Positions 27,558 through 37,017 of a stretch of DNA of 64,000 nt are shown piece by piece. Positions within the stretch are counted from its first letter, which is position 1, and each line of letters starts with the position of its first letter. The notes under the pieces were generated by a model that made no database searches, was not told the origin of the DNA, and worked only from the letters and a program-made list of their open reading frames with translations. The stretch is taken from NCBI RefSeq assembly GCF_001886185.1, contig NZ_JXLA01000003.1, positions 62,001-126,000 of the forward strand. Reading direction: 5' to 3'. This stretch comes from Enterococcus raffinosus. Lineage in GTDB: Bacteria > Bacillota > Bacilli > Lactobacillales > Enterococcaceae. Both the position numbers and the translations under genes were made by a program.

Positions 27558-29513
27558 ATGGCAAAACATAAGATTGTCGTTGTAGGTGCAGGGTATGCAG
27601 GTGTCGCAGCAACGAAATTCATGGCCAAGAAGTAAAAAAAAGATGACGTTGAGATCACGTTGATTGATCGTCACTCTTACCATACAATGATGACCGAATT
27701 ACACGAAGTAGCTGGCGGACGAGTAGAACCAGAAGCAGTTCAATATGATCTGCAACGGTTATTTGCCCGTAAGAAAAATGTTTCTCTTGTAACAGATACG
27801 GTGATTGGCATCGACAAGGAGAAGAAAATTGTTCAAACGAAATTAGGCAAGTATCCTTTTGATCAACTGATTATTGGTATGGGCGGTGAACCGAATGATT
27901 TTGGGACGCCTGGTGTTAAAGAACACGGATTTACCCTCTGGTCAATGGAGGACGCAATCAAAATCAGAAAGCATATCGAAGACACAGTCGCAAAAGCAGC
28001 ACTGGAGCCAGATGAAGCAACTCGTCGCGCAATGCTGACCTTCGTTGTCTGCGGTTCTGGCTTCACCGGAATTGAAATGATCGGTGAATTAATGGAATGG
28101 AAGAATGTTTTAGCAAAAGAGCACAAGCTACGTCCTGAAGAATTCACTTTGATGGTTGTGGAAGCCCTACCGACTATTTTGAATATGCTTGACCGCAAAG
28201 ATGCGGAAAAGGCCGAACGCTTCATGATGAAAAAAGGCATTCAATTGAAAAAAGGCGCACCAATCACTGAAGTCACAGCAGATCATATTGTCTTAAAAGA
28301 TGGTTCGCAAATTCCGACCAATACGTTGATTTGGACTGCTGGTGTTAAAGGAACGACAGATGCGGCTGATTTTGGATTAGAAGCAGCACGCGGTCAACGT
28401 CTATACGCCAATGAATTCATGCAAGCCAAAGGCTATGAAGACAAAGATATCTACATTGTCGGTGACTTGGTTTATTATGAAGAAAACAACGATGGCAAAC
28501 CTACACCGCAAATTGTTCAAGCTGCTGAACAAACAGCGCATACTGCCGCAGCGAACATTGTAGCAAAAATTAAAAACACACCAAAACATGAGTTCAAGAG
28601 TAACTATCAAGGCTTCATGGTTTCCATCGGTTCTAAATGGGGTGTTGCCAACTTGATGGATAAAGTTCATTTAGCCGGCTTTATGGCAATCGTCATGAAA
28701 CATATCGTGAACTTGAAATACTTCTTTGATATGCGTTCTGGTTACTATATGTTCCAATACATGATGCATGAATTTTTCCACATCAAAAACGATCGCAATG
28801 TTACCCGCGGGCATTCATCTCGTTATGGAAATGTCCTTTGGAGCGTACCGTTGCGTGTCTTCTACGGCTCTATGTGGCTGATCGAAGCATCGAAAAAAGT
28901 CGTCGGCGACGGCAGCTATCTGAACCCAAGCTCTTGGTTCGGCAGTGGTTCATGGTTTACTGATAAAGTGGTATTCCCTTTCCCATGGCTGCAAGAACAA
29001 GTAACTACTGGTGCCTCAGCAGCCGGATCACATGCAGCTGAAGCTACGACTGCGGCGACTGGCGCTGCGGGCGGAGCAACTGACGCGGCAGCGACTGCGG
29101 CAACTCATTTCGGCTTCAACTATACGTTTGGCGAAAATCCAATGCCGGTTTTCGAAAAGATGCCTCATTGGTTCGCAAAAATCATGGAATTCATGATGCC
29201 AAATAAAGATGTCGCTTTGTTTATGCAGAAATTTATGACCTTTGTCGAAATTGGTATCGCATTAGCCCTAATCTTTGGTCTTTTCACTTGGTTGGCCAAT
29301 GCTGCAACGATCGGTTTAGTAATTGCTTTCTGCTTATCAGGCATGTTCTATTGGGTAAATATCTGGTTCATTCCAGTTGCCTTTGCTTTAATGAATGGTT
29401 CTGGTCGAGCACTTGGTTTGGATCGCTGGGTAATTCCTTGGATTCAGCGCACTGCCGGCAAATGGTGGTACGGAACACCGAGATCCATTTACGGAAAAGA
29501 AAATTCCAACTAA
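27558..29513 (+). pseudogene. ndh3: Ndh3, EET type II NADH dehydrogenase, interrupted by a stop codon
   Basis: The frame starts at an ATG (27558) behind AAGGAGCGG and encodes the FAD-binding GAGYAGVAATKF. An in-frame TAA at codon 26 (27633-27635) interrupts it, and the same frame then runs open to 29513. Expected length is about 650 residues. The region after the stop contains a second nucleotide site (CGSGFTGIEMIGEL), DIYIVGDLVYYEE, an Ala-rich linker and a C-terminal membrane domain (about the last 110 residues) resembling DoxX. A single T-to-A change of a TTA Leu codon would explain the stop. A TTG at 27660 could restart translation but would lack the FAD fold. Function: NADH to demethylmenaquinone electron transfer. 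It is broken as written, unless this is a sequence error. Confidence 0.85.
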
Positions 29514-29531
29514 TTTGACTGTTTAATAATG

Positions 29532-29570
29532 GAAAGTTCTAAAGGGCTTGTTTTTCTCTTTAGAACTTTC
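29532..29570 (+). terminator. Hairpin between ndh3 and eetA
   Basis: GAAAGTTCTAAAG pairs with CTTTAGAACTTTC over a 13-base loop. The following T-run is short (TTTATG), so termination may be partial and eetA could be fed by read-through. Confidence 0.6.
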
Positions 29571-29672
29571 TTTATGTTATGATAAGAAAAGATTTATTGA
29601 TGCTTTGTAGGAGCTACAGGTTACTTATCTGTCAAAATGGATAGTACAAGAAAAATAAGAGAGGTGTGGACT

Positions 29673-30086
29673 TTGAAACTGAAGGATTTTGCAAAAAATA
29701 GTTTGCTTCGGCCTTGGGATGGCATCATTGTCGTAATACTTATTCTGCTCTCTTTTGCGCCTGTATTGGTCTTCAGTCTCAATCGAGCATCGAGTCCAAC
29801 ACAAGAAGCGGTTCTTTCGGTTGACGGAAAAGAAATCAAAACTTTTGATCTCTCAGATAACTCGCAGGCCTACACCTATCGTTACGAGGATAAAGATGGC
29901 GACTACAACCTGATCGAGGTTAAAGGAAACCGCATTCGGATCAAAGAAGCAGACTGCGGGGATCAAATCTGTGTGCGCCGCGGGTGGATTGAACAATCTG
30001 GTGAAACCATTGTTTGCTTGCCCCATAAATTGCTAATCGAAGTCAAATCCTCAGACGGAGGGGAACCCGGCAGTGTCATTTATTAA
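29673..30086 (+). CDS. eetA: EetA, NusG domain II-type EET membrane protein
   Basis: A 137-residue protein with one N-terminal membrane helix (about residues 12-30) and an extracytoplasmic domain of the NusG domain II fold, with EADCGDQICVRRGWI and IVCLPHKLLIEVKS. EetA with EetB is thought to move electrons from quinol to extracellular flavins. I chose the TTG start at 29673, where GAGAGGTG sits about seven bases upstream; an ATG at 29637 has no site nearby. eetB follows 11 bases after the stop. Confidence 0.9.
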   Translation: MKLKDFAKNSLLRPWDGIIVVILILLSFAPVLVFSLNRASSPTQEAVLSVDGKEIKTFDLSDNSQAYTYRYEDKDGDYNLIEVKGNRIRIKEADCGDQICVRRGWIEQSGETIVCLPHKLLIEVKSSDGGEPGSVIY

Positions 30087-30097
30087 CTGCCCTTACT

Positions 30098-30664
30098 ATG
30101 AATAAAACGCAAAAACTGATTTACATAGCACTTTTAGTCGCTCAAGGGGTTATCTTGGGCTTGATCGAGAATATGTTTCCATCCCCTTTCGCCTTTGCGC
30201 CGGGGGCAAAGCTGGGACTCGCCAATTTAATAACAATTGTTGCGATTTTTACTATGCCTAAAAGAGACAGCTTTCGTTTGATCTGGATGCGTCTGATTTT
30301 GACCACCCTTTTAGGCGGAACAATCTCCACCTTCTTATACAGCATGAGTGGTTCTTTATTGAGTTATTTCGGCATGCTGCTGGTAAAAAGTCTGGGACCT
30401 AAACGAGTAAGTATTATCGGCATCAGTGCCACAGGTGGTTTTCTTCATAACGTAGGCCAGCTGCTGGTGGCTAGCTGGATCGCTCAATCTTGGACGGTGA
30501 TGCTCTACTTGCCAGTTATGTCTCTTTTAGGAATTCTTGCTGGAATCGTTATCGGAATCGCAGGAAACTATCTATTGGTACATGTCCGAGCATTGCAAAA
30601 ATTTCAATTAGATTATGAATTATCAAAAAAATCGAAAAAAGGATCAGGAGGCTATCAAAAATGA
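30098..30664 (+). CDS. eetB: EetB, Gx transporter-family EET membrane protein
   Basis: A 188-residue membrane protein with about five hydrophobic segments, of the family annotated as Gx transporter or heptaprenyl diphosphate synthase component I. Typical segments are FPSPFAFAPGAKLGLANLIT and LVKSLGPKRVSIIGISATGG. It works with EetA in EET. No good ribosome binding site precedes the ATG, so coupling to eetA is likely. The stop overlaps the dmkB start (ATGA). Confidence 0.92.
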   Translation: MNKTQKLIYIALLVAQGVILGLIENMFPSPFAFAPGAKLGLANLITIVAIFTMPKRDSFRLIWMRLILTTLLGGTISTFLYSMSGSLLSYFGMLLVKSLGPKRVSIIGISATGGFLHNVGQLLVASWIAQSWTVMLYLPVMSLLGILAGIVIGIAGNYLLVHVRALQKFQLDYELSKKSKKGSGGYQK

Positions 30665-31647
30665 AACTTCATCCTATGTGGCAAGACTATCCTGACCTTG
30701 CTGAACAATTGACGACCACTCTTGAACTAATGGAAAATGTCGTCAAATTAAAAAATAAAAAAGTCGAGGCTGCTGTACTAGCCATGATCCACGCTGGCGG
30801 AAAGCTGCTGCGCCCTGCCTATCAACTCTTATTTTCACAATTTGGACCAGACCAGGATGAGAAGAAGGCAACATCATTGGCGGCATCCATCGAAATGCTT
30901 CACACAGCAACCTTGATCCACGATGACATTGTTGATGAATCCGAATTACGCCGCGGTTTGCCGACGATTCGTTCTACTTTTGGGAATGATACGGCCGTTT
31001 ATGCCGGTGATTATTTGTTCATATGCTGCTTCAAACTGCTCTCCGATTACGCTACTTCTTTACGGAGCTTACAATTGAACTCTCGCAGCATGGAAAAAAT
31101 TCTTGATGGTGAATTAGGTCAAATGGATGACCGCTACAAGCTTGATCAAACAGTCGACGAATACTTGGAGAATATTTCTGGAAAAACTGCGGAGCTTTTT
31201 GCTTTAAGTTGTTCAGTAGGTGCTTTTGAGAGCGGCAATAGTGAACGCTTCGCTAAAAAAGCTGGTACTATTGGACTGAATATTGGGATTGCTTTTCAAA
31301 TTATGGATGATTTATTGGATTACGAAGCAAATACTGAAACATTAGGAAAACCTGTTCTAGAGGATGTTCGCCAAGGTGTTTACTCTCTCCCCTTAATCTA
31401 TGCACTGAATCAAGCGCCGCAACAGTTGCGGCCCTACTTGGAAAAGAAAAAGGAAATGACAGATGATGACACTTTGCACGTACAACAGCTCGTTCATCAA
31501 CTAGGCGGCGTTGCCTATGCGCAACAATTAGCAACAAAGTATACCGAACAGGCCTTAAAGGATATTCGGAAATTACCGGACAATTATTTTGGTACTAAAG
31601 AAAAGCTTGAACGCTTAACCAGTCAAATTTTAACCCGTAAAAGCTAA
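30661..31647 (+). CDS. dmkB: DmkB, polyprenyl diphosphate synthase
   Basis: A 328-residue trans-prenyltransferase that makes the isoprenoid tail of the EET quinone. The first Asp-rich motif appears as LIHDDIVDES near residue 90, the second as QIMDDLLDYE near 218; GGKLLRP near 42 contributes substrate-binding lysine and arginine. AGGAGG precedes the ATG. It is the last gene of the plus-strand EET unit, followed by a strong terminator. Confidence 0.93.
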   Translation: MKLHPMWQDYPDLAEQLTTTLELMENVVKLKNKKVEAAVLAMIHAGGKLLRPAYQLLFSQFGPDQDEKKATSLAASIEMLHTATLIHDDIVDESELRRGLPTIRSTFGNDTAVYAGDYLFICCFKLLSDYATSLRSLQLNSRSMEKILDGELGQMDDRYKLDQTVDEYLENISGKTAELFALSCSVGAFESGNSERFAKKAGTIGLNIGIAFQIMDDLLDYEANTETLGKPVLEDVRQGVYSLPLIYALNQAPQQLRPYLEKKKEMTDDDTLHVQQLVHQLGGVAYAQQLATKYTEQALKDIRKLPDNYFGTKEKLERLTSQILTRKS

Positions 31648-31648
31648 C

Positions 31649-31690
31649 AAAAAATCCGAGCTGCAGCCTAAACGACAGCTCGGATTTTCC
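31649..31690. terminator. Bidirectional intrinsic terminator
   Basis: AAAATCCGAGCTG (31651-31663) pairs with CAGCTCGGATTTT (31676-31688) between the convergent dmkB and DUF1634 genes. Confidence 0.9.
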
Positions 31691-32040
31691 TATTCTACTA
31701 GACCAAAACTCATGCCAATCACCAAAATGACCAATACGATCAGCGTAATAACCACATACAAATAATCCTTTTCTTTCGCAAATGCAAAGATAGACACAAC
31801 TACCCGTAGAACGGGTGTCAAAATCAGGCAAAACAAGCCCAACATGATAAAGGCTTCTCCATTCAACTGCTGTACCCCTTTGAAAATCAACTGCAGACTG
31901 CTGGGAACCTGGCCCGAACTTGGCAAAAAGAACAGCAGTAGCATTCCCGCCAAAATAATTATGGCTGAAACTATCACACCTATTCGTAAAATGTATCCGA
32001 TGGAACGCTCAATCTTCAGCATTTCTTCCTTGTTTTCCAT
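31690..32040 (-). CDS. DUF1634 membrane protein
   Basis: A 116-residue protein with three membrane helices, typical of DUF1634, which is commonly found next to TauE/SafE permeases, as here. The start overlaps the last base of the permease stop (TAATG), so the two are co-translated. It probably forms a complex with the permease; no activity is known to me. Confidence 0.85.
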   Translation of the reverse strand: MENKEEMLKIERSIGYILRIGVIVSAIIILAGMLLLFFLPSSGQVPSSLQLIFKGVQQLNGEAFIMLGLFCLILTPVLRVVVSIFAFAKEKDYLYVVITLIVLVILVIGMSFGLVE

Positions 32041-32888
32041 TAGATGATCACCCCAAATCCACGAAGAACCATTTGTAGTCCCATAAAGAATAAAATCGGA
32101 ATGAAAATCATTCGAATCACGATCGGTTTAAGTCGCGTCATGATTCGCGAGCCTATTGTTGCACCTACTAATACACCTAATGCCAGAGGAGCAGCGATTT
32201 GTGGCAAAATGGCTCCGCTGAAAAAGTAAACCATCGCAGAAGCAGCCGCAGTGACCCCCATCATCAGATTACTGGTAGCGCTAGAGGGCTTCAAAGGTAT
32301 TTTCATAATAGTGTCCATCGCCGTTACCTTAAAGACTCCACTGCCGATTCCTAATAACCCCGAAGCGATTCCCGCTCCAAACATCATGGCAAAGCCTCCT
32401 GGTACTTTCTCTACCTGATAATCAATTTGTTCTTGCAACACTTTATCATAGTAAGAGCCATTCAATTTCAGCTTTTCAGCCAACGAATCTCCTGCAACTT
32501 TTTCAACCGCTTTGTCTGTTTTTCCCCGCAGCTTTTGAATCATGTTAATGACTGAAAAGAGCAAGAAGCCGCCGAATAAAATAAATAAAAAGCTCGTCGG
32601 CACAACGCCTGAAAGTAACGCACCTACGATCGCTCCAATCGTGGTCGCAATCTCCAAAAACATTGCGACACGCAAATTCAGCATATCATCCTTTAAATAA
32701 GCAATAGTAGCGCCTGAACTTGTCGCGATCACGCAAACAATACTGGCCGCAATCGCATACTGAATGTCTAGTCCCATTATTAACGTCAAAAAGGGCGTTA
32801 AAATAATTCCTCCGCCGATTCCTAAGATCGACCCTAGTATTCCGGCCAATACACCAACAATAAGTAATACTCCTATTTGACTAAACAT
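32040..32888 (-). CDS. TauE/SafE (TSUP) family sulfite/organosulfonate-type exporter
   Basis: A 282-residue permease with about eight membrane segments in two repeats. Repeat one carries GSILGIGGGIILTPFL and repeat two GLLGIGSGVFKVTAMD, the glycine-rich family signatures. Members move anions such as sulfite or sulfoacetate, but the substrate here is open. The ATG at 32888 has a GGAAGG only one base away, so the exact start is less certain than the gene. Confidence 0.88.
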   Translation of the reverse strand: MFSQIGVLLIVGVLAGILGSILGIGGGIILTPFLTLIMGLDIQYAIAASIVCVIATSSGATIAYLKDDMLNLRVAMFLEIATTIGAIVGALLSGVVPTSFLFILFGGFLLFSVINMIQKLRGKTDKAVEKVAGDSLAEKLKLNGSYYDKVLQEQIDYQVEKVPGGFAMMFGAGIASGLLGIGSGVFKVTAMDTIMKIPLKPSSATSNLMMGVTAAASAMVYFFSGAILPQIAAPLALGVLVGATIGSRIMTRLKPIVIRMIFIPILFFMGLQMVLRGFGVII

Positions 32889-33033
32889 ACCTTCCCGCCT
32901 TTCTGCTGCTATTATAACGCAACTTTCTTTTCAAGCAGGAAATTTAGTAAACATATTAAATCATTCGATGAAAATTTTCAGAAAACAGAGTCGTTTCACT
33001 CATCGATTCTCATTTGCTTCACGTTTTCCTATT

Positions 33034-34602
33034 TCATAAGTTTAATTGTTTGTGCAGCAACGTTTTCACACGATCTACTTCTTCTTGCGAGATTTTTTGA
33101 TAGGAAATCCCCTCTTGTCCTGTAAAACCGTCTCCAGTAAATCCTTCCCCCTGAACCTGTTGACTGTCGATCTTAGTCAAACAAGAGTGATACCCAGTCA
33201 AGATTTTCTGCATTTGATCAAAGGTTAAGTCTGTTTTCCCATTTTCGCCAATTCCATCTAAAATTTTCTGGTAGCTAAAAATACTTTTAGTTGAAAGGAT
33301 CTTCTCTATCAATAATTCCATTACTTCACGCTGTCTACCCTGACGTCCGTAATCACCTTTTGGGTCTTCATACCGCATTCTAGAATATTGAAGAGCCTCC
33401 CATCCATTCAAGTGTTGCCTACCTTTTGGGTAATCAATTCCTTCTGCCGAAAAAGCAAAATCATTGTTCACAGTCACCCCGCCAACGGCGTCCACTAGCG
33501 TTTGAAGGCCATCCATATTAACCGAAACATAGTGATGGATCGGAATATCTAAAAATTTTTCAACTGTATCCATCATCATCTCAGGGCCGCCAATTGAATG
33601 GGCATGATTGATTTTGTCTTCATAATCTGCTCCAACAATCTCCACAAACGAATCCCGCGGAATGCTTACTAAGGTTGTTTCATTCGTTTGATTATTTAGC
33701 GTCGCGACCATGATCGTATTGGCCCGGAAATCTGTTTTTCTTTTCGCATCATTGGCAATTCCGAGAATCAAAATACTCATAGGTTCTGAAGCTTGAGGCG
33801 TCTTTGCTTTTCCCCCACGCTCAACTGGGGAGTACATAGAGTCTGCCATTTTCTGTGAACTATGATAAAACTTCAATGCAAACGCACTTAGTCCTGAAAC
33901 CAACACCACTAACACTGCAAGCACGCCAATCAATACCTTCTGCCAAGTCAAAAAGCCATTTTTACTTTTCCGTCGTTGGGACTGACGGGGGTTTTGTAAA
34001 TATGGATAGCAGAAACCCGCCGTCCCGAAAGTGAGCCCTCCACCTAAACACACCCCCGCCAAAACATCACTCATATAATGAACGCCTAAATAAATTCTGC
34101 CACCTACAATAATGAACATTAAGAAAAATAATCCTATTTTAAGTAATAGAGGCATGCGACGTTCTCTGAAAAAATAGAGCACGATCAGCGTACAAACAAG
34201 CGTCATAATCAGCAACGAATGTCCACTTGGAAAACTATAGGAGGAACGAGAAAGGTATTGAATCTGGTCTGGGCGCGACCGCTGAATCACCTGCTTTAAT
34301 AAATAACCTACCCCACTGACGAAGATCAGATTTCCCAAGCACCAAACAGCTAATGCCCGCTCATGTTTTCTCAGCAAATAGAAAGCAAGAAGTCCAAAAA
34401 TAATCACCATCGGACCGATAGTAGCGATTTTCGCCATTCCTCCCACAAAAGCCGTTAAATAGGAAATATTTGGTAAGCGATTTTGGAGAAATACAGCATC
34501 TACCTCTTTCATCCAGTGTGCATTCATTGCGACAGCACTAGTTATCACCATGACTGAAAGGAGCATGCCTGCACTTCGTAGGAAAAACTTTTTTCGCATC
34601 AT
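33034..34602 (-). CDS. PAP2 phosphatase fused to a LytR-CpsA-Psr (LCP) domain
   Basis: A 522-residue membrane protein in two parts. Residues 1-200 form a PAP2 lipid phosphatase with KQVIQRSRP, SFPSGHS and GRIYLGVHYMSD, all catalytic residues present. A membrane helix near 222-243 leads to an LCP domain with LVSIPRDSFVEI, KINHAHSIGGPEMMMDTVEKF and YSRMRYEDPKGDYGRQGRQR. The usual R-x-D-T near the start of the LCP domain reads RANT, replacing a presumed Mg2+-binding Asp by Asn. LCP enzymes attach glycopolymers to peptidoglycan; PAP2 enzymes recycle undecaprenyl pyrophosphate. A fusion would join transfer to carrier recycling. I prefer the ATG at 34602, after GGAG. It is last in the SEDS operon. 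Confidence 0.9.
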   Translation of the reverse strand: MMRKKFFLRSAGMLLSVMVITSAVAMNAHWMKEVDAVFLQNRLPNISYLTAFVGGMAKIATIGPMVIIFGLLAFYLLRKHERALAVWCLGNLIFVSGVGYLLKQVIQRSRPDQIQYLSRSSYSFPSGHSLLIMTLVCTLIVLYFFRERRMPLLLKIGLFFLMFIIVGGRIYLGVHYMSDVLAGVCLGGGLTFGTAGFCYPYLQNPRQSQRRKSKNGFLTWQKVLIGVLAVLVVLVSGLSAFALKFYHSSQKMADSMYSPVERGGKAKTPQASEPMSILILGIANDAKRKTDFRANTIMVATLNNQTNETTLVSIPRDSFVEIVGADYEDKINHAHSIGGPEMMMDTVEKFLDIPIHHYVSVNMDGLQTLVDAVGGVTVNNDFAFSAEGIDYPKGRQHLNGWEALQYSRMRYEDPKGDYGRQGRQREVMELLIEKILSTKSIFSYQKILDGIGENGKTDLTFDQMQKILTGYHSCLTKIDSQQVQGEGFTGDGFTGQEGISYQKISQEEVDRVKTLLHKQLNL

Positions 34603-34627
34603 TTTGTTCAATTCTCCATTCAATTTT

Positions 34628-35779
34628 TTATATTAATCGTTCTTTTTCTCGAAAGCCCATCATGATTCCCAAGCCAACACCTAGAACAATCAAGGAGGTT
34701 CCTCCTTGACTTAAAATCGGCAACGGAATACCCGTTAATGGCAGAATACCAATCGCAGCTCCGATATTTTCAAAAATTTGGAACAGCAAGCCAAATACAA
34801 AAGTAACCGCCAAATAGAGATTGCCTTTATTATTTGTTTTCATCGCAGCTGAAATGATTTGATAAAACAAGTAGAAGTATAGAAAAACCACTAAAGTACT
34901 GCCAATGAAGCCAAAGCCTTCTCCAATCACCGTAAAGATCATATCTGACTCACGAACAGGCACATACACGGATGCCTGCTCACTGCCGCGACCAAACAAG
35001 CCGCCCGATCCAATCGCGTAAAGACTCTGTACTTGCTGATAGGCAATAGAATCACGGTATTGAAAGGGGTCAACCCATGCACGCACACGATCTAGCTGAT
35101 ATGTTTTAAAATGCAGCCAATATAGCAGCTTATTCCCCCATTCACTGAAAACCAAAACCAATAAAGTGGCACCTAAAGCTGCTCCGATACCCGTAATCGT
35201 CGTAAGTATTTTCCAATGAACCCCGGATATTACAAACAGTGCACCTAAAATAGCAATAAATACTAAACTCGTTCCAAAATCTCGTTGAATAAACATCAAG
35301 AAAAATGTCGGCAGGCTGAACAAAGCAACCTTCCCTAAATAACGCAGATCACTTTTCAAGGTTCGCTGAGAGCAATTCAACTCATCTATTAGTGCTAAGC
35401 GAACCATAAAAAGAGTAAAACTCAGTTTCATCAATTCTGATGGCTGAAAAGAAAAACCGCCGATACGCAGCCAGCGTTTCGTATTCGTTACAGTGTACAT
35501 CGCCGGATCATAAAACCAATACAATAGCGCCATGATCCCTAACGATACAACATAAAAAAAGGGCGCATATTTTAACAAAGTAGCCGTTTTGAATTTACTG
35601 ACGATCCCCATGGCCAATAGAGAAATCAGACAAAAAATAATCTGCTTCGTTACAACATTTTTAACGTCAGCCCCATCTAGCTCAGCCGCCATCGATTGTA
35701 CACCGATACTAATTAAATAAAAGATGAAAATGGGTAAAAACAAAGAATAGTTAAATTCACTGCTTAAACGTTTGATCAT
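34628..35779 (-). CDS. SEDS-family protein (RodA/FtsW type), second of a pair
   Basis: A 383-residue membrane protein with about ten helices. SEDS signatures are NTKRWLRIGGFSFQPSELMK near residue 100, the presumed catalytic acid in VRESDMIFTVIGEGFG, and GIPLPILSQGGTSLIVLG near the C-terminus. SEDS proteins polymerise lipid II into glycan strands. The ATG overlaps the end of the other SEDS gene by 23 bases, with GGAGG placed inside it. No class B penicillin-binding protein, the usual partner, is encoded nearby. The main FtsW or RodA of the cell is presumably elsewhere. Confidence 0.9.
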   Translation of the reverse strand: MIKRLSSEFNYSLFLPIFIFYLISIGVQSMAAELDGADVKNVVTKQIIFCLISLLAMGIVSKFKTATLLKYAPFFYVVSLGIMALLYWFYDPAMYTVTNTKRWLRIGGFSFQPSELMKLSFTLFMVRLALIDELNCSQRTLKSDLRYLGKVALFSLPTFFLMFIQRDFGTSLVFIAILGALFVISGVHWKILTTITGIGAALGATLLVLVFSEWGNKLLYWLHFKTYQLDRVRAWVDPFQYRDSIAYQQVQSLYAIGSGGLFGRGSEQASVYVPVRESDMIFTVIGEGFGFIGSTLVVFLYFYLFYQIISAAMKTNNKGNLYLAVTFVFGLLFQIFENIGAAIGILPLTGIPLPILSQGGTSLIVLGVGLGIMMGFREKERLI

Positions 35780-36899
35780 TTATTCGATCCTCCGAAGAAA
35801 GTTTTAGACAGATACCCAGCGCGATAGAAAGAATCAGGTAGCTCGTCCCCCCATAACTAATAAATGGCAACGGCACTCCTGTCATAGGGATCAGTCCTAA
35901 AATACTAGCAATATTGATACTGGTTTGGAGAAGCAAAAGCGTTCCAACCCCAAAATAAATTAAGCTGACCTGCTGATTCACTTCCTTCGCCGCTAAAACA
36001 AATAGACGAAGAGCAATCAGAAAAAGCAATGCCAATACGAGTAAGCCGACAACAACTCCTAATTCCTCCACCAAAATCGAATACACAAAATCTGTTTCCG
36101 CTACTGGTAAATAGCCTTTTTTAGTAATACTATTTCCCAGCCCTCTACCAAAAAAACCACCGTTATAAAGTGCGTAGTACGAATTACTCATTTGAAATCC
36201 TTTGCCGTAGGGATCTAGAAATGGGTCTCTCACTAAACGGATACGATCATAGGTATGAGCAAATAATTCGGGCAAAAGATGGTGACTGCCCAAAAAAAGT
36301 ATCGCGCCTCCGATTAAAACAATCCCCAAAATCAACCCTGAAAAAATAAGTACCGACCACTGATAAGGCAATTGCGCAGTCGTAATAATGACTAAAGCGA
36401 CTCCCCAAATAATGATTGCACCTGTCACTTTAGGCTGGAGCAAAATCAATAATCCGCTAAGTGCCACTAGACCACAAGGCACCAGCATTTCCTTTCTAGT
36501 GCGCTTCACGCGGAAAAAATACGCCAAATAAAGAATCAGTGCTACATTTGTGACTTCAGAAGGCTGGAATTGAATACCTAATAAGGAGACCCATCTTTGT
36601 GCGCCATTAATATTGACGCCACTTATTTTCACTAGCAGTAAACTAACTAGTCCAACTGCTAATAAACTTTGCGCTAGCTTACCATTTATTAGTACATTAT
36701 TTTTCACATGATAAAGCACAGCAATCAGCAGCCAGCTTAGCCCCATAAAAATCGCCTGCTTACTAAATAGCGACAATGGATTTTCCCCTTCCGCCATCAA
36801 ACGATAAGAACTAGCACTAAAAACAATTAAAAGACCGATCAGGCTTGTCCCCAAATAAGGTAATAACAGCAGCCAATCGATCTTTTTTCTTTTCATCAT
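35757..36899 (-). CDS. SEDS-family protein (FtsW/RodA type), first of a pair
   Basis: A 380-residue membrane protein with about ten helices and the SEDS signatures NGAQRWVSLLGIQFQPSEV, the acidic VAETDFVYSILVEELG and GVPLPFISYGGTSYLILS, the last being the classic FtsW form. The ATG at 36899 follows GGGAGAG; upstream in-frame codons reach back into the leader hairpin and are not used. The 5' leader carries an M-box-like riboswitch and a strong intrinsic terminator, so expression of this operon is probably decided by transcription attenuation. Confidence 0.9.
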   Translation of the reverse strand: MMKRKKIDWLLLLPYLGTSLIGLLIVFSASSYRLMAEGENPLSLFSKQAIFMGLSWLLIAVLYHVKNNVLINGKLAQSLLAVGLVSLLLVKISGVNINGAQRWVSLLGIQFQPSEVTNVALILYLAYFFRVKRTRKEMLVPCGLVALSGLLILLQPKVTGAIIIWGVALVIITTAQLPYQWSVLIFSGLILGIVLIGGAILFLGSHHLLPELFAHTYDRIRLVRDPFLDPYGKGFQMSNSYYALYNGGFFGRGLGNSITKKGYLPVAETDFVYSILVEELGVVVGLLVLALLFLIALRLFVLAAKEVNQQVSLIYFGVGTLLLLQTSINIASILGLIPMTGVPLPFISYGGTSYLILSIALGICLKLSSEDRINDQTFKQ

Positions 36900-36959
36900 G
36901 TTCATCTCTCCCTTCATCAAGTAATTGTTTGAGACGAGAGAGTCCACAATAAATAACCT

Positions 36960-37010
36960 AAAAAAGAGACACCAAACGTTAGCGAAAAAAACTAACAAGT
37001 CTGGTGTCTC
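36960..37010 (-). terminator. Leader attenuator upstream of the SEDS operon
   Basis: On the minus strand GAGACACCA (37010-37002) pairs with TGGTGTCTC (36974-36966), with an inner GTTAG/CTAAC pair and a T-rich loop, followed by six T's. It lies between the riboswitch and the first SEDS start at 36899. No gene ends here, so it can only be a leader terminator. Confidence 0.9.
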
Positions 37011-37017
37011 ACACAAT

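Noticed and set aside
27633..27635. Recoded stop (selenocysteine or programmed read-through) in ndh3
   Set aside because: The codon is TAA, not TGA; there is no SECIS-like element, and relatives have a sense codon there. Mutation or sequence error is simpler.
29637..29672. Upstream ATG start for eetA
   Set aside because: No ribosome binding site at suitable distance; the TTG at 29673 has GAGAGGTG in place and gives the usual protein length.
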